NCBI GenBank assembly: GCA_963930655.1
Contig: OZ005621.1
Location: forward strand, 17,843,001-17,907,000
Reading direction: 5' to 3'
Length of the DNA stretch: 64,000 nt
Origin: Myrica gale
Taxonomy: Eukaryota > Streptophyta > Magnoliopsida > Fagales > Myricaceae
Positions 31,700 through 43,361 of this stretch are shown here, one piece after another. A program made the translations under genes and the position numbers. The notes below the pieces were generated by a model. It searched no databases. It was not told where the DNA came from and saw nothing but the letters and a program-made list of their open reading frames with translations. The first letter of the stretch is position 1. Each line of letters opens with the position of its first letter.

Positions 31700-31950
31700 G
31701 GAATGCTGTTAAGAATAAAATAAAAGAGAATAAAAATTAAGATTAAGAGAGAGAGAGGAGAAGTGAGACACAAGATTTAAGTGGTTCGGTCCATAGACCT
31801 ACATCCACTGTGGGAAGGCCCAAATAGGCAGATGTGTGTACTCACTGGTGTAAGGATGAGATTACAGAGAGACTTTATTTATAAGCCTTTGATTGCAATA
31901 GCCCACATTGCTTTAGCAATGTGGGACTAACTCTAATAAATGCTCTCCCC
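31700..31950 (-). mobile_element. LTR-like fragment related to the TRIM terminal repeat
   Basis: Complemented, this stretch reads CAGTGGATGTAGGTCT and GACCGAACCACTTAAATCTT, closely matching words in the terminal repeats at 16819 and 17510, but the rest differs. It also holds a palindrome CCCACATTGCTTTAGCAATG (31902 onward). Probably a partial or solo terminal repeat of a related LTR element; ends undefined. Confidence 0.5.
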
Positions 31951-32744
31951 AATATTGATCGTATTTGCTAAGTGGCATCAAAAGACAGCAATCAAGCAAG
32001 ACGAACCAAATCAATAAGCAAACCCATCGAATCGATCAAAATAAAATGGTTAATGATAGAAGTGAACAAAATTTCAAAGCTTTTGGGAATCTTGAATTTT
32101 TTTTACTTACGTCCACACGTGATGCGATGGAGCTGGAGACGGCGTTAATGGAGCTGGAGCTGGATCTGGTCGGCCCTGACGGAGATGGGCGGCACGACGG
32201 AGCTGGAGCTGTGGCGAAACAGAAGGTGTTGGAGCTGTGGCAAGATGGTAGGGGAGCTATGGCAAGATGGCAGGTCGTGTGGGTTATCGGGTTATATGGC
32301 AAACGGGTCAAACCGCAGGTCAACTTTCATTAATTGAGTTGTCTTATTTTCAGCCCTTAGATCATGAAAACTTGATCCCAGCCGTCCATCAGCAGCTATC
32401 AGCACTATAACCGAACTCCATTTTTTAAGGCTAAATGAGAAGTCGTCATCTGCAAGAAGAGGAGCAAGGACGTTGACCTGGTCGCTGACTTGCCCAATTA
32501 TTTAGCCACATGTACTTAGCCGTTAGGTTGATGGACGGAGGCTAACAGAAGGGCCTCTGTGCCAAAGATAGAAAGTTCGGGGGCTTTTTATTTGAAGTTT
32601 AAAAATGAATGACCTATTTGCAAAAGAGATATAAACCTAAGGACCTATTTGTCAAATTCTCTATTTAAAAAAATGAAACCAAAGGACTAAAATGTAAAAG
32701 CGTGTAAAACTTAAGGACTAAATTGCTAAATTCTCTAAATGTTA

Positions 32745-34858
32745 ATTGATTATCTAAGTGCCCTCGTTCTTGATTTAATTGATATTTAAGTTGAGAGATG
32801 GTTCAAGTGTCTTAAATTTGTTGCTTAGGTATGTTTTTTTTCAGCTGAGTCAAATACATTTGAATAGACTCTCAATCTATTTTAAGCATCTCTTAATTGA
32901 ATTAAGTCAATTCAAGAGTTTAATATTTGGATTGAAATTTTTTGTAATTTTTTTCATAATTGCATAGTATAATTTAGAGAAAGATAAATACAGCTAACTC
33001 TCATTATAAGGTCCATGATTCTGGAAAATTTATATAAATAAATATAGGCAAAATTAAATATTGCAGAGTATCTCTCTAAATTGCACCGTTTTAATTTTAA
33101 GGGTAATTTTTATCTTTCATATACAGTTAAATACAAAGCCAACATCATATTTTTTTAAGGGAAAAATTAAATTTGACTTTGTCTCCTTATAATGGTGTGA
33201 ATGTCATTTGAAATTTCATTATGCTAAATTCGTGACATTACATCTTCGAATTACTAAAATTTATTAATATGTCAGAATACCTTATAATTCAAATTTCGTC
33301 ACATGTCCCATTTATCGCATATATGAACATTGGATCTACTTAAAGGACACACACTAATAAATTTTAGCAATTCGATAGCTCAATAACTTAAATTTAAGTG
33401 GCACTGAGTGCTCTAATGTTCAAGAGTGCAAAATAATGGTTTTTTGTGTTTTTTAAACTATTTTTTTTGTAATGATTAAGAAAAAAAAATTATATCATTT
33501 TGAGTATTAGTGAGAATGGTGGGGCCATAAAAAATATATTTAGAAAGAAAAAACTTTTGAAATTTATTCTCTTGTAGAATGTGAGAATAAAAAATTATGT
33601 TTGTGTAGTGTTGGCAAAATTCTGTGTCAAAATTAAATTTTAATTGGATTGTAATTTTTTATCAAATAAGTTTTAGTTTAAGTGTTCAAAAGGAAAATGA
33701 TGATTTTTTGAGTTCTGGTAGGATTGCATCTGGATAAGGATAAACATTTAAAAATCTAATCGATTTATGAGCATAATCTCCAAAGTGCATTCGCTCTAAA
33801 AAATGGGATCAATGAAGAGGGTTTTTTTCTCTCACTCAATTACAATTGTAGCTAACTTCTTCTGTGAAGTCTTCAGAATGTTGAAGGAGTTTAGCTGTCA
33901 AAGTTCCGGTATTGAAGAATAAGGTCGTTTATAAATAGTCTGTAAGAAGAACCTCAAAGGGTTGTGGATTAACTGCATGAAGCGGATCTGAGTTCGATTA
34001 CTTAAATTATACATCGGATAATCAAAGTTAAGTAACTGGAGGTTGCCTATTTCTAAATCATCTTTGTAAGGTTTTAATTCTTAGTAGATTTCATTTTAAT
34101 GATATTTTAAAGGTTTTTCACTTTATCAATAAAATCTTTGTCTTCTCGTGTGATTAATGCTTGAATTAATTTATACTGCTTATTTTGTCGATTGAGTACT
34201 TTATATTTGTTCAAATGACTCGATAGTTCAAAATCTACCCCATAGAGTTAATTGGGGTAAAAAATTATTCACCCCTCTAGGTGTCAATTGGGTCTAAAGC
34301 GAATTTTTTAATTTGGAAAGAAGATTTTTATGAAAAGAGTTTATAATTTTTCATAAAATAATAATAATAAAATTTCTGTAGTACTTTCATAAAAATTGAG
34401 GTGACTGGTTAGATAGAAAATGTTATTGAAGATTAAAATATTTATTTGTATGAAAGAGTCATGTTAATTTGTTTTAAAAAATATTTTTAAGATAGATAAA
34501 AGTTTTCAAGACTATTAAACAAACATAGCTAAAGTTTTCCCTTGTGTTTTGCTGAGGAGGTAATGGCAAAGAGCCACGCTAAGTTGGAATGTTTCATCTG
34601 TTTTATAAAAAAGTAGATAATGAACCTCGAACGTCAAAGAAGCTAGAAGCTCTCAATACCAATGGAGAGCCATTGTGATACCCGAGGCGTGGTTTTATAT
34701 GAAACTTTCAATGGGAGTTTCATAGCTTCAATAGGATCATATCGCCTCTAGCCAACAGTACGTATATTAAGATTTTCTTTTTCCTGGACAACAAGATATC
34801 TATGCCACAAAAGGATTCGGAATGATTTGGTTCAATTTAATCGGATTTAGCAGACTTA
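32745..34858. other. AT-rich intergenic, no supportable gene
   Basis: Very AT-rich with only short frames. No clear inverted-repeat ends, RNA gene or conserved protein seen. Confidence 0.5.
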
Positions 34859-35039
34859 AGGACACGTTCGCTTACAAAAAAATCCTCAGAATTTTTTGAA
34901 TCCTCACAATTCTACAACCAAACATCATTTTTAACACCGCATAAAAATAACTACAACACGCATACCAATAAAGTTAACATTACATAAAAATTCTCAAAAC
35001 ACAAAAAATCCTCACAAAACCCCTTAACCGAACATCCCC
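34859..35039. mobile_element. Tourist-like (PIF/Harbinger) MITE, 181 bp
   Basis: Ends AGGACACGTTCGCTTAC and, complemented, GGGGATGTTCGGTTAAGG, with a TTA duplication on each side (34856-34858 and 35040-35042). Non-coding. Same family as the 163-bp copy at 38716. Assignment rests on the 3-bp TTA duplication and end sequence. Confidence 0.65.
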
Positions 35040-35042
35040 TTA

Positions 35043-35585
35043 AACTTGAGACCGTGCACCTGATCTACACAGCCCCAAGTAAGCCTTAACTATTAAAGCA
35101 ATCTGAGGGGAGTTTTTAAAAATAAATTTTATCAGTTGAAAATGGCAAAATTATGATTAGAGATGAATAACCATAAAATCATTATTTCAGGACAAAAAGA
35201 ATGTTAGGGGAGCGCAACGAGGGTTTTGAACGCTTCATGGGCATGGTATGATTTATGTATTCTAATTTTTCTAGGCTACAACTAATCTACACTCAACGAG
35301 CCAGTGTACTGTGAAGGCTCCTCACTCACCTATAGACGCGTCCAAACGTTCGACAGCCGTGCACGAGCATTGAACGACCAAAAATATCCGCGGGCATCAA
35401 ATGGGACAAGTACTCAATAAACTACCTTAAAAACCCATAAATAAAGAGTCTGGACAAACGCTTTACAAAAAGTACATTTGGGAATTGGTACAGAGAACAA
35501 GAAAATCTGAAGCGTATGGCTCAATTAATGGCCCCCCGGATTAAGGGTCTGGAGTCTGGACAAACGCTATACTGGATAATATACT

Positions 35586-35617
<32 letters not shown>

Positions 35618-36730
35618 CCTTACAGCGTATGCCTCAATTAATGGCCCCCGGATTAAGGTCAACTGAAGAAATAATCTCCGCTGAAAAATAATGCTTGAAT
35701 TTAATAATGATACCACAAGGTAGTCCATAAATGGAAAGCCCAAAGATACGTGAGCCCAAAACCTGAGTACCTAGCTTAAAATTAGGAGCCCACGATCCCA
35801 TTGCTTGAGGCACGACAAGAGTAAAAGTGACGCGCTCTCGAACATTGACCAAAGCACGTTTCAATCAACTAAAAGCTTGTCCAAACCATCCTTAAGGGTG
35901 GCTAATCGAGATACCAAACAGTTACGTGTTTCATGGTCCACGAATACCAATCTAACTCACAAAAACTCTCATTAAAGATTTGCATTATAAAACGCTAATA
36001 CACACATCGAAGTCTTCCTTGCCCTCTCGGGGCACATTCTTGTGTTTGCAGGGTCTGACAAAAGAACTTTGTTCGCCGAGATCAGGGGCAAAGCTAGAGG
36101 GGGCTGGGGGAGCCATGATGATCACGTGACCATCTTTTGCAATATTCGTATCAATTTAAGTTTTTTAACACTAGTGTCAGATCACAATCATTCCAAACTA
36201 TAACAAGGAAAAAAGATGCATGTTAGGTACAAAAGGGATACCTTATTACAATAGTCCTTAATTTAGTACTTTAAAGAACTCCCTTGAATTCCTAAAATTT
36301 TTCAAAATAATTGTCATGATTTGTTTTAACTTTATCAAAGTAATATCAGATCATGACCATCTATCATGATGGTCTTTATTATGAATAAAGTAAGAATGGG
36401 AGGTTCGGGAAGGTCCTCCCTCCTACAACCGAGTCTGGTGAGAAGGTTCGAGAGTGAATACCCAACTAAAACCAAGCAAATGAAAAGCGCATATAAGAAC
36501 ATATTTCCAGCATTGAATTTAATTAGTGTTTTAATATATCCTCTTTTGCTTTGCTTTATGAGATTATAGATATTATGTCTTGGTAACTTGGGTTTTGCTA
36601 ATATTAGATTTTAAGTCGGTTATTTTGTTTTTTTAGAGTACTTCATGTATATAGTGTTTTAATGTACTGTAATATTCCTTTACCATAAATAAAGATATTT
36701 ATTAAAAATCGGAAATATAGTCCTCCGTAG
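35043..36730. other. Intergenic with local duplication and TA microsatellite
   Basis: A unit containing CTCAATTAATGGCCCCCGG occurs at about 35519 and 35633, a duplication offset of roughly 113 bp that spans a (TA)n run at 35590-35618. No supportable gene; the 76-codon minus frame at 35634-35864 is unrecognised. Confidence 0.5.
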
Positions 36731-36738
36731 TAAAAAAA

Positions 36739-37136
36739 GGGAAAAATATATTTTTCACCCACAAACTACCATAGATTTTACACTTTGCACCCTAAACTAC
36801 CAATTTTGATACACTGCATCCTCTAACTACCAATTTTTGACATTTTGCACCCTATGTCAAATTTGTAGATTAAAATGACGATAATACCCTTGATCCATTT
36901 TGCATATATTAAAGATATTGTTGTCAATTCATTAATTTATTAAGGGTATTATTGTCAAATGGAGGGTACAAAGTGTTTAATATTAGTAGTTGGAGGGTGC
37001 AATGTGTCAAAGTGGATAGTTTAGGGTGCAAAGTGTCAAAAATTGGTAGTAGAGGGTGCAATGTATCAAAATTGGTAGTTTATGGTGCAAAGTGTAAAAC
37101 CTATAGTAGTTTGTGGGTGGAAAGTGTATTTTTCCC
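36739..37136. mobile_element. Long-hairpin MITE, 398 bp
   Basis: The two halves are inverted copies: CACCCACAAACTACCATAG and ACACTTTGCACCC on the left pair with CTATAGTAGTTTGTGGGTGG and GGGTGCAAAGTGT on the right. Ends are GGGAAAAATA / TATTTTTCCC with an 8-bp TAAAAAAA flank on each side (36731-36738, 37137-37144). No coding sequence. The 93-codon frame across it is built of tandem KVSKIGS-like units and is an artefact of the repeat. A Mutator-like or hAT origin is possible. Confidence 0.8.
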
Positions 37137-37144
37137 TAAAAAAA

Positions 37145-38183
37145 ACAGATATCACTTCGTGCAGGCATGTTATGGATATATATATACTTCTAGTGGTGAA
37201 TTCAGAAATCTATCTTCGGATGGGCTGGACTAATATTAATACGAATTAAGCATTTTTCCTTTTACAATATATGTTCTGATGCATTTGTTAGTGTAAGATT
37301 GATATGTACGTGATTTAATACAAACAAACAAACAAAAAATGTGATCAAAATGTTTCTCTTCTTGGAAATGTTTAACAGTTGACACATCATTATTCATTAG
37401 TGATGAAAATTCATCGATTTCAAGTGTCCTTCAATACAAAAATATTTATTCTAATTTTGTCTTCCGAAATTACTATTTTGAGAAGGGCAGAAAACTCTTA
37501 AGTCAGGTGTTGTGAGTTCGGAAAAAATATTTTTTTTTGAAGACCAAATTATTTTTCTTTAAGAAAAGGCTTGATTAATCAACTAGTGCTCGGGTATAGC
37601 ATAATCTCAAGCATGTATTTCATCTTATACTAGTCTTAAGGGAATCATTTGTGTCATAGAGTGGTCATTTAGTTGACTCAGTTGGCCTTATTAAAGGAAT
37701 AAATCTCACGAGACTAGTGGAAACACGCTACTAACAATTGCAAGAAGCCATGTGTCTCAAATTCACTCCAACTGCCAATTTGGATCAGTGACTTTTAATT
37801 TAAGGGTAATGTCAAAGTACGTCCACTAAGTTTCAAATCGACGATTTACGCCCATTATGTTTTGAACATGATCAATTCTCACCCTCCGTTTGATTTGTGA
37901 GTTAAGTCTTAAAAAATATGCAAAATGATCAAAATGTCCCTCCAAGACAAAAATTAAACTAAAAATAAAATAAATTAAAAATAAATAGATTACTGCAATA
38001 GAGTTTCAATATCTTTATTTGAAAAATATTACTTTTTATATAGATTTTTTATTTTTTATTAGTTTTTTTAGTAATTGTGTATTGAATGTGTATTTTGATC
38101 ATTTTGCATGTGATTTATCGGTTATTTCAAACGAATGAAGAAAATTGATCATATTCAAAGCAAACACAAATTTTCGAAACTTA
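37145..38183. other. AT-rich intergenic, partial hairpin repeat
   Basis: About 37797-38180 holds a diverged inverted pair (AGTACGTCCACTAAGTTTC ... GAAACTTAGGGTG) resembling long-hairpin MITEs, but ends are unclear. No gene supported. Confidence 0.35.
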
Positions 38184-38240
38184 GGGTGCGTTTGTGTACC
38201 AAAAATAACAACACTAAAATTTTACAACACAAACTCAACC
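38184..38240. mobile_element. Deletion derivative of a Tourist-like MITE (57 bp)
   Basis: Left end GGGTGCGTTTGTGT, right end ACAACACAAACTCAACC, flanked by TTA at 38181-38183 and 38241-38243. The right 28 bp nearly match the right end of the 179-bp element at 42598-42776, so this is a shrunken copy of that family. Confidence 0.6.
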
Positions 38241-38715
38241 TTAGACAAGTGAGATTGATTCTAGCCTATAATTAAGGGTCATACTATGATGTTATCTCTT
38301 AAATTTAAAATCTCCATCAAACTGTCTAAACTACCTGAACTTAAAAAAAAATTTGGGCGCGCCGTGCGCGTGTTTAATATTCTCCATGCGCTTTTGCTTT
38401 TCTTTCAAGTACTGTCTGAATCCCATTTTTCCTCCAATGACAAACAAACTTCATAGATTTAAGGGCCATTGTGACTGTAGATTTGAGGGCCATTTTTAAG
38501 GAACAACCCATTACATGCTGACTATCTTGGAAGAACTCCTCGGAATTGTCGCAGTCAAATGATGAGGTCCTCTTCTAACCTGGCTTTCTAGTTTACGTTC
38601 ATAAGAGGCAAGCTCGAGTGTAGCCTAGGTGACCAACTTTAAGCCAAGCACAGAAGATGTCGGTAAAAATTAAAATTTTTTATTCTACTTTCGGTTCCAA
38701 AAATTCAAAAAGTTA

Positions 38716-38878
38716 GAGGATGTTCGGTTGGGTAGTTTTTGGAGAATTTTTTGTATTTTGAAAATTTTTAGGTGATGTTAATTTTAGTGATATACGTGCG
38801 GTAATTATTTTTAGGTGATGTTAAAAAACATGTTCGGTTTGTGTATTCTCAGGATTTTTTAAGGTACCGAACAGCCCC
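38716..38878. mobile_element. Tourist-like MITE, 163 bp
   Basis: Left end GAGGATGTTCGGTTGGG; right end ACCGAACAGCCCC; TTA flanks at 38713-38715 and 38879-38881. Related to the 34859 element. It is inserted into an older repeat with CGGTTCC/CGATTCTGATTTT words. Confidence 0.65.
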
Positions 38879-39005
38879 TTAGTTTTCGATTCTGATTTTA
38901 ACATGTACAGAAATAGGAATCAAAAGTCATTTTTTATAATTTTCGAAATAGAAAATTTCAATTGGAATTTTTTGTTTAAATTTTCTAAAAAAGTAAAATA
39001 AAAAT

Positions 39006-41421
39006 TGATGATGTCAAGAATCACCACAATGCTTGGAAGCTAGATAATACTGCAAAAATAATCGAGGGAGTGACCTCGGGTTCGGAGACTCCGACGGCCA
39101 TGTTAGTGTTTAAGAGAGAAGATGAATATTCTAAAGACAGAACTGAGCGTCTGATTATTGAAGAATATACCTTGGCTTTTATATCAATGTAAGAGTTTCA
39201 AACCTATCGTGAGACTGCCTTCTGGAGGAGTCATGTTGTAGAGTTGTATTTTAGGAGAGTGTCGCCAACCGTTCGAGTTGCCATGAGGAGTCCTTGGGTG
39301 GCTAGACTTCTATGTGAGATCGGATGCCAGACTCCAATGCGAGGTTAGATAGTCGAGACTGGCCAACAGGCTAATGGACTCAAGCCTAAATAGTCTACTC
39401 GGGCCGAGTAGTTCATGCCCCATCAATAGTCTCCCCCTTTTCAACCTCAAAAATCATGCAGGTCGGACCGAAGATCGAGTCCCCCGATCAGGTCAGTTGT
39501 CCTGTTGCCCTGTCTTCTCTCTTAATGGCGTAGTCAGCCCTCCAACAAGTGCGGTCGAAGAGGGTGAAGGCTCAACAACCCTGATCGTGAGCCTTCGCCC
39601 CTGAGTACCTCTTCTGCTGAGATCATGTCCTGAGTAGGGTACTCTGGAGAATTTCGACCGCTGCTGAGATCTTGTCTTGAACAGAGTTTTCGGTGGAGTT
39701 CGACCTTACCTAAAAGGAAGAAGAAGAGAGGACAGTTTCGAATCCAGAGACTCTGGTGCCTCAGTTAAATCTCAATAAGATTTTAGTATTAAAAGAGCAA
39801 TCAAGTCTTAAAAAAATATGAAGAAGATATCTGCCTATTTACATGTGGGGGAATTAGAATCCCAAAGGGAATCTAAAGGTATGAGTTTCAAGATTCCTTA
39901 TCTTACATGGAGTCCTGAGTGTCTAAGACCCTTATCTAGAGCAGGGTACTCGGAGGAATTAGAACACTGCTAGGATTTTGTCCAGAGCAGGGTACCCAGA
40001 GGAGTTAAACCAGCCGCTCGGAGCTATTTAAGGCGGGGGCACTCGAGGAAATTTGGCGCTAATCGGAGCCTGTCCAGAGCAGGGAACCCGTGGGAGTTAG
40101 ACCAGCTGCTCGGAGCATGCCCGATGCAGGAGTACTCGATGGGAGTACCTTTGGCACTTTGGAGATAGTGACTAGGTGTCTGAATTATCAGATAAGATAA
40201 AACTAAAAGTGTTTCATATTAAATAAAATAAAACAAGATTATATGGTGAGATGAAACAAAATTATAAGTTAGATAAAGAGATATTATTATTAGGATAAAT
40301 TTAATTCGTGTAGGACTTTCTCAATTCCCAGCTGTGAGGTCGGGAGGTGTTGTTGGCTCTGGGGGTGGCTGATCGTGCCGCGGTTCTTTCCAGTTTGTCA
40401 TCGTTGATCTTGGTAGTGAGAGCGATCGACGTCACGGTCCCTTCAGCTATAACTTTTAGAAAAAGAAACTTCTAGTGTAGAATGGATTTACAAAAATTCA
40501 ATTAAACATTTCAATTCAAAAGAATTCAAGAGATGAAGGCAGCTCTTCAATTAGTTCGGAAGAAAATAAACCAAAGTCTAAAAGAATTGCAAGAAGGTCA
40601 AAACCAATCAAAAATAAAAAGGCACAATCCGATGGTGGACAATAGATCATTGGTTCTATTTTATAACGAAGAAATCTCTGATGTGAAAGATTAAGAACCT
40701 ATGCAAGAAACGCTAATCTGTAGCGTGTAAAAACTTCCCTGCAAGCAATCTACGATATATCAGAAGAAAATCCACATTAGTCATGAAGGTGATAGGAATC
40801 CTCTATTGGCGATGTATCGAAGCCAAAAACAAAGTACATCTTCCCTGAGAAGATCGTCAAAAAGATGATTAGAATTCTCTACCCACATGTTCCCAGATAA
40901 CAATAGTAACAAAGGATGCAAAGAGATGATTAAAAATCTTTGTGGTGAACGTAAAAGTGTTTGAATGTGGTTTTTTTTAGATTTCGCACTGAAAGCGTCA
41001 ATTGATGATGTCAAGAATCACCACAATGGTTGGAAGCTAAATAATCCTGCAAAAAATAATCGAGGCGGTGGCCTCGGGTCTGGAGACTCCGAGGACCATG
41101 TTAGTGTTTAAGAGAGAATATGAGTATTCTGAAGACATAATTGAGCGTCTGATTGTTGAAGAACATACATTGACTTTTATACCAATGTGAGAGTTTCAAA
41201 CCTGTCGTGAGACTGTCTTCTAGAGAAGTCCGGTTGTAGAGTTGTATTAGGAGAGTGTCACCTACCATTCGAATTGCCATGAGGAGTCCTTAGGTGGCTA
41301 GACTTCTATGTGAGATCGGATGACAAACTCCTATGCGAGGTCGAATAGTCGGGACTGGCCAACAGACTAATGGACCCGAGCCTAAATGGTCTGGTCGGGT
41401 CAAGTATTTCATGACCCATCA
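39006..41421 (-). mobile_element. Non-autonomous LTR retrotransposon, 2.4 kb, structurally whole
   Basis: Direct terminal repeats 39006-39425 and 41003-41421 (about 420 bp, TGATG...CATCA) are flanked by a 5-bp duplication AAAAT (39001-39005, 41422-41426). On the minus strand a polypurine tract AAAAGGGGGAGACTAT lies immediately before the 39425 repeat. That sets the element's direction as right to left, with 41003-41421 as the 5' repeat. The sequence after the 5' repeat resembles a Ty3-type TTGGCGCC-like primer site. The 1.6-kb interior has no polyprotein but holds tandem units with CAGAGCAGGGTACTCGG-like words. The terminal repeats differ by very roughly 10%, so it is several million years old. 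Confidence 0.88.
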
Positions 41422-41442
41422 AAAATAGTGCTAAAAATACAA

Positions 41443-41655
41443 CATAACATATGAAATTTAATTGAATGTTTATTTTAGAATATAAATTTTGGATGAATAT
41501 TTTACATTTATTATTAATTTATGATGAATAAGATTTTTTTTATAAAAAAATAGGCTCAAAATAAAGTATAACAAATGGAATTTACTTGAATTTTTATTTT
41601 AAAATCTAGTTTTTGGATGAATGTTTACATTTATTATTAATTTATGATGAATAAC
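41443..41655. repeat. Tandem duplication of about 115 bp
   Basis: Two imperfect copies of a unit ending TTATTATTAATTTATGATGA (about 41443-41530 and 41563-41654), AT-rich and non-coding, next to the LTR element. Confidence 0.7.
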
Positions 41656-42597
41656 AGAAAAATCTTTCAAAAGTTCGGGCCAAAAAATATTTTTGGCTCA
41701 TTAGGGCCTAAAAAAATATGTTAAAAAAACTCACATGTCGAACCGGAATTTTCGGTTCCGATTTTGAAAATTCCAGTTATATTTCAGTAAAATATCATAA
41801 TGGAACCGAAAAAAAAAATTGCATTCCGGTAAGTACCAGAATGAATGGAACTGAAATAGTCAATTATAATTTCATCCGTTTCGATACTCACCTTTAGATC
41901 CTATAATGTACAACTGAGTCAATTATGAAGTATTAACTAAGTAGTAACCTTTACATGACACCCACATATACTACACCATGTATCATGAAGCGATGCACAT
42001 GTCTGTATTTTGCTGTGGCGTTAAGTTTTTCAATACCGTCATATTGGATTAAATCTATTTGAGCTCGATGCACATGGGTGCTGTAGAATATGCCTCGTTA
42101 CAGCACTGTATGCGTGTATAATTAATTTAAGTTATCTTATTTGATTAACTTATGACTCATAATAATATATTTGTCAGGTTGTTATTGTTAATTGCCGAAA
42201 GGTTTTCTGATAGCAATGGTGATGTGGAAGAGTTAGCTGGTCAAAGAGATGCTCCAATTTTTAGAGTGAGACCATATACAAGATTTACGTGTTAGATTAT
42301 TCTAGAGTACTTTTTTTTATTTCATAAATCTTGGTAACTATCATAATCTTTTTCTCATAACTGGAGTCAAAGGTGCTTCTTGGTCAAGGCAAATCTCCTT
42401 TCAGCATCTAATCGCTGGCTGGTTACATTTTGCAGGACCTGAAGAGTAAAGAACAATAGAAAATAACCCACCTGAGCAGCTCGAGTGACAACATAGAGAT
42501 TTCAGAAAGTATAGATTAAATGTATATTCACAATTTAAATGAGTTGTTGATCATTAGATTGGTCATTCTTTTTAAAAATTTCGTGACGCGAAACTTA
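41656..42597. other. Repeat remnant and unassigned intergenic sequence
   Basis: 41690-41890 is a degenerate repeat with CGGTTCCGATTTTG and GGAACCGAA words, the other side of the repeat seen at 38660-39000 and split by the LTR element. The rest to 42594 shows no supportable gene. Confidence 0.4.
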
Positions 42598-42776
42598 GGA
42601 TGTGTTTGTTAATAAAATTTCATAAAATTTTTTACCAACTCACAATAAAATACTACAATATAATCTCTCTTTTCCATTAAATCATAACTTTTCACTACAA
42701 AAAATATAAAAAATTACTTATCTCTTCACTGTTTCACTAAACCCAATACTAAAAATTTTACAACACAAACATAACC
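42598..42776. mobile_element. Tourist-like MITE, 179 bp
   Basis: Left end GGATGTGTTTGTTAATAAAA and, complemented, right end GGTTATGTTTGTGTTGTAAA, with TTA on each side (42595-42597 and 42777-42779). Short, AT-rich, non-coding, fitting PIF/Harbinger-derived MITEs. Confidence 0.7.
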
Positions 42777-43101
42777 TTAATTAATGTGGATACTGAATCA
42801 GATCTATCATTAAATTTAATTAATGCGAATATTAGGTCAGATTCATCTTAATTTAATTTAAATTTCTCTCATTATAAAGTTTAAAAAATAGATATAAAAA
42901 TTGGAGAAAACCAGACACAAATTTGACAGGTCAAGTGCAAACGAATAAACTCGTGTGGATAGAAAACAAAAACTAAAGTTAATTTTATTTTTTATTTTAA
43001 TAGATAAGGGCCTAAGTGCAAACGAATAAACTCGTGTGGATAGAAAACAATGGAAGGAAAAAAATAAATTAAAGTAAAAAAAAAAAAGTGAAAGAGATGG
43101 A

Positions 43102-43109
43102 TATATATA
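43102..43109 (+). promoter_or_regulatory. Probable TATA box of the GH1-HMGA gene
   Basis: TATATATA about 250 bp before the start codon at 43362. The leader that follows is pyrimidine-rich (CTCTCTCTCG, TCTATCTCTC), common in plant 5' UTRs. Positional support only. Confidence 0.4.
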
Positions 43110-43361
43110 GTCTATAGATAAAGGAAGATATAGATGTCTACCACGTCATATCAACGGGTGCTAATCCTCAGCGGTTCGATTGAACTTAGAGCCAATCATC
43201 GGCATTCGCCAGTAAAGGACAGTAGGACACCACCGTTCCCCATTTTCTCCCTCTTTTCCCAATTCCCCATTCACAATTTGACAACCCCACCTCATCACCC
43301 CCTCTCTCTCGAAAAATCCCATTTCTCTTTCTAGAAACACCCCGTCTATCTCTCTAAATCT

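Larger units (their letters stand above)
29423..32099. other. Interior of the Mutator-like element, mostly unassigned
   Basis: AT-rich filler between the two arms. A short acidic stretch followed by ICRIC on the minus strand lies at 30436-30510 (see separate entry). A direct repeat with AAAAGACAxxAATCAAGCAAGAC occurs at about 30722 and 31980. An LTR-like piece lies at 31700-31950. No transposase signature seen. Confidence 0.5.
27365..32661. mobile_element. Inner Mutator-like element with long terminal inverted repeats (Pack-MULE candidate)
   Basis: A 5297-bp element flanked by a perfect 9-bp duplication TATTTAAAA (27356-27364 and 32662-32670). Ends are GGGCATTTGGCAAATAG at the left and CTATTTGTCAAATTCTC at the right, inverted to each other. 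The right arm (about 32100-32661) is continuous. The left arm is split into 27365-27590 and 29120-29422 by a 1.5-kb insert holding a peroxidase fragment. The arms share phrases such as GATAGCTGCTGATGGACGGC and GGGATCAAGTTTTCATGATC in opposite orientation. No transposase frame was seen, so it is non-autonomous. A captured host gene makes it Pack-MULE-like. Confidence 0.85.
26975..32735. mobile_element. Outer Mutator-like MITE, interrupted by the inner element
   Basis: The left end begins GGGAATTTATCATTTT at 26975 and the right end finishes GCTAAATTCTC at 32735. The right arm's complement (GAGAATTTAGC, then TTTTACACGCTTTTACAT) matches the left arm (TTTTACGCTCTTTTATG). Flanking 9-mers are TAAATTTTA (26966-26974) and TAAATGTTA (32736-32744), an 8 of 9 match, as expected for a Mutator-like target duplication. 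Without the inner element it is about 455 bp and non-coding. Internal direct copies of a CCATATGCTTAACGxACCATG block occur near 27105 and 27225, with a partial inverted copy near 27290. Confidence 0.7.

Noticed and set aside
36952-37233. 93-codon frame with KVSKIGSRGCNVSK-like repeats as a peptide repeat protein
   Set aside because: It is a translation of the tandem units in the right arm of a hairpin MITE.
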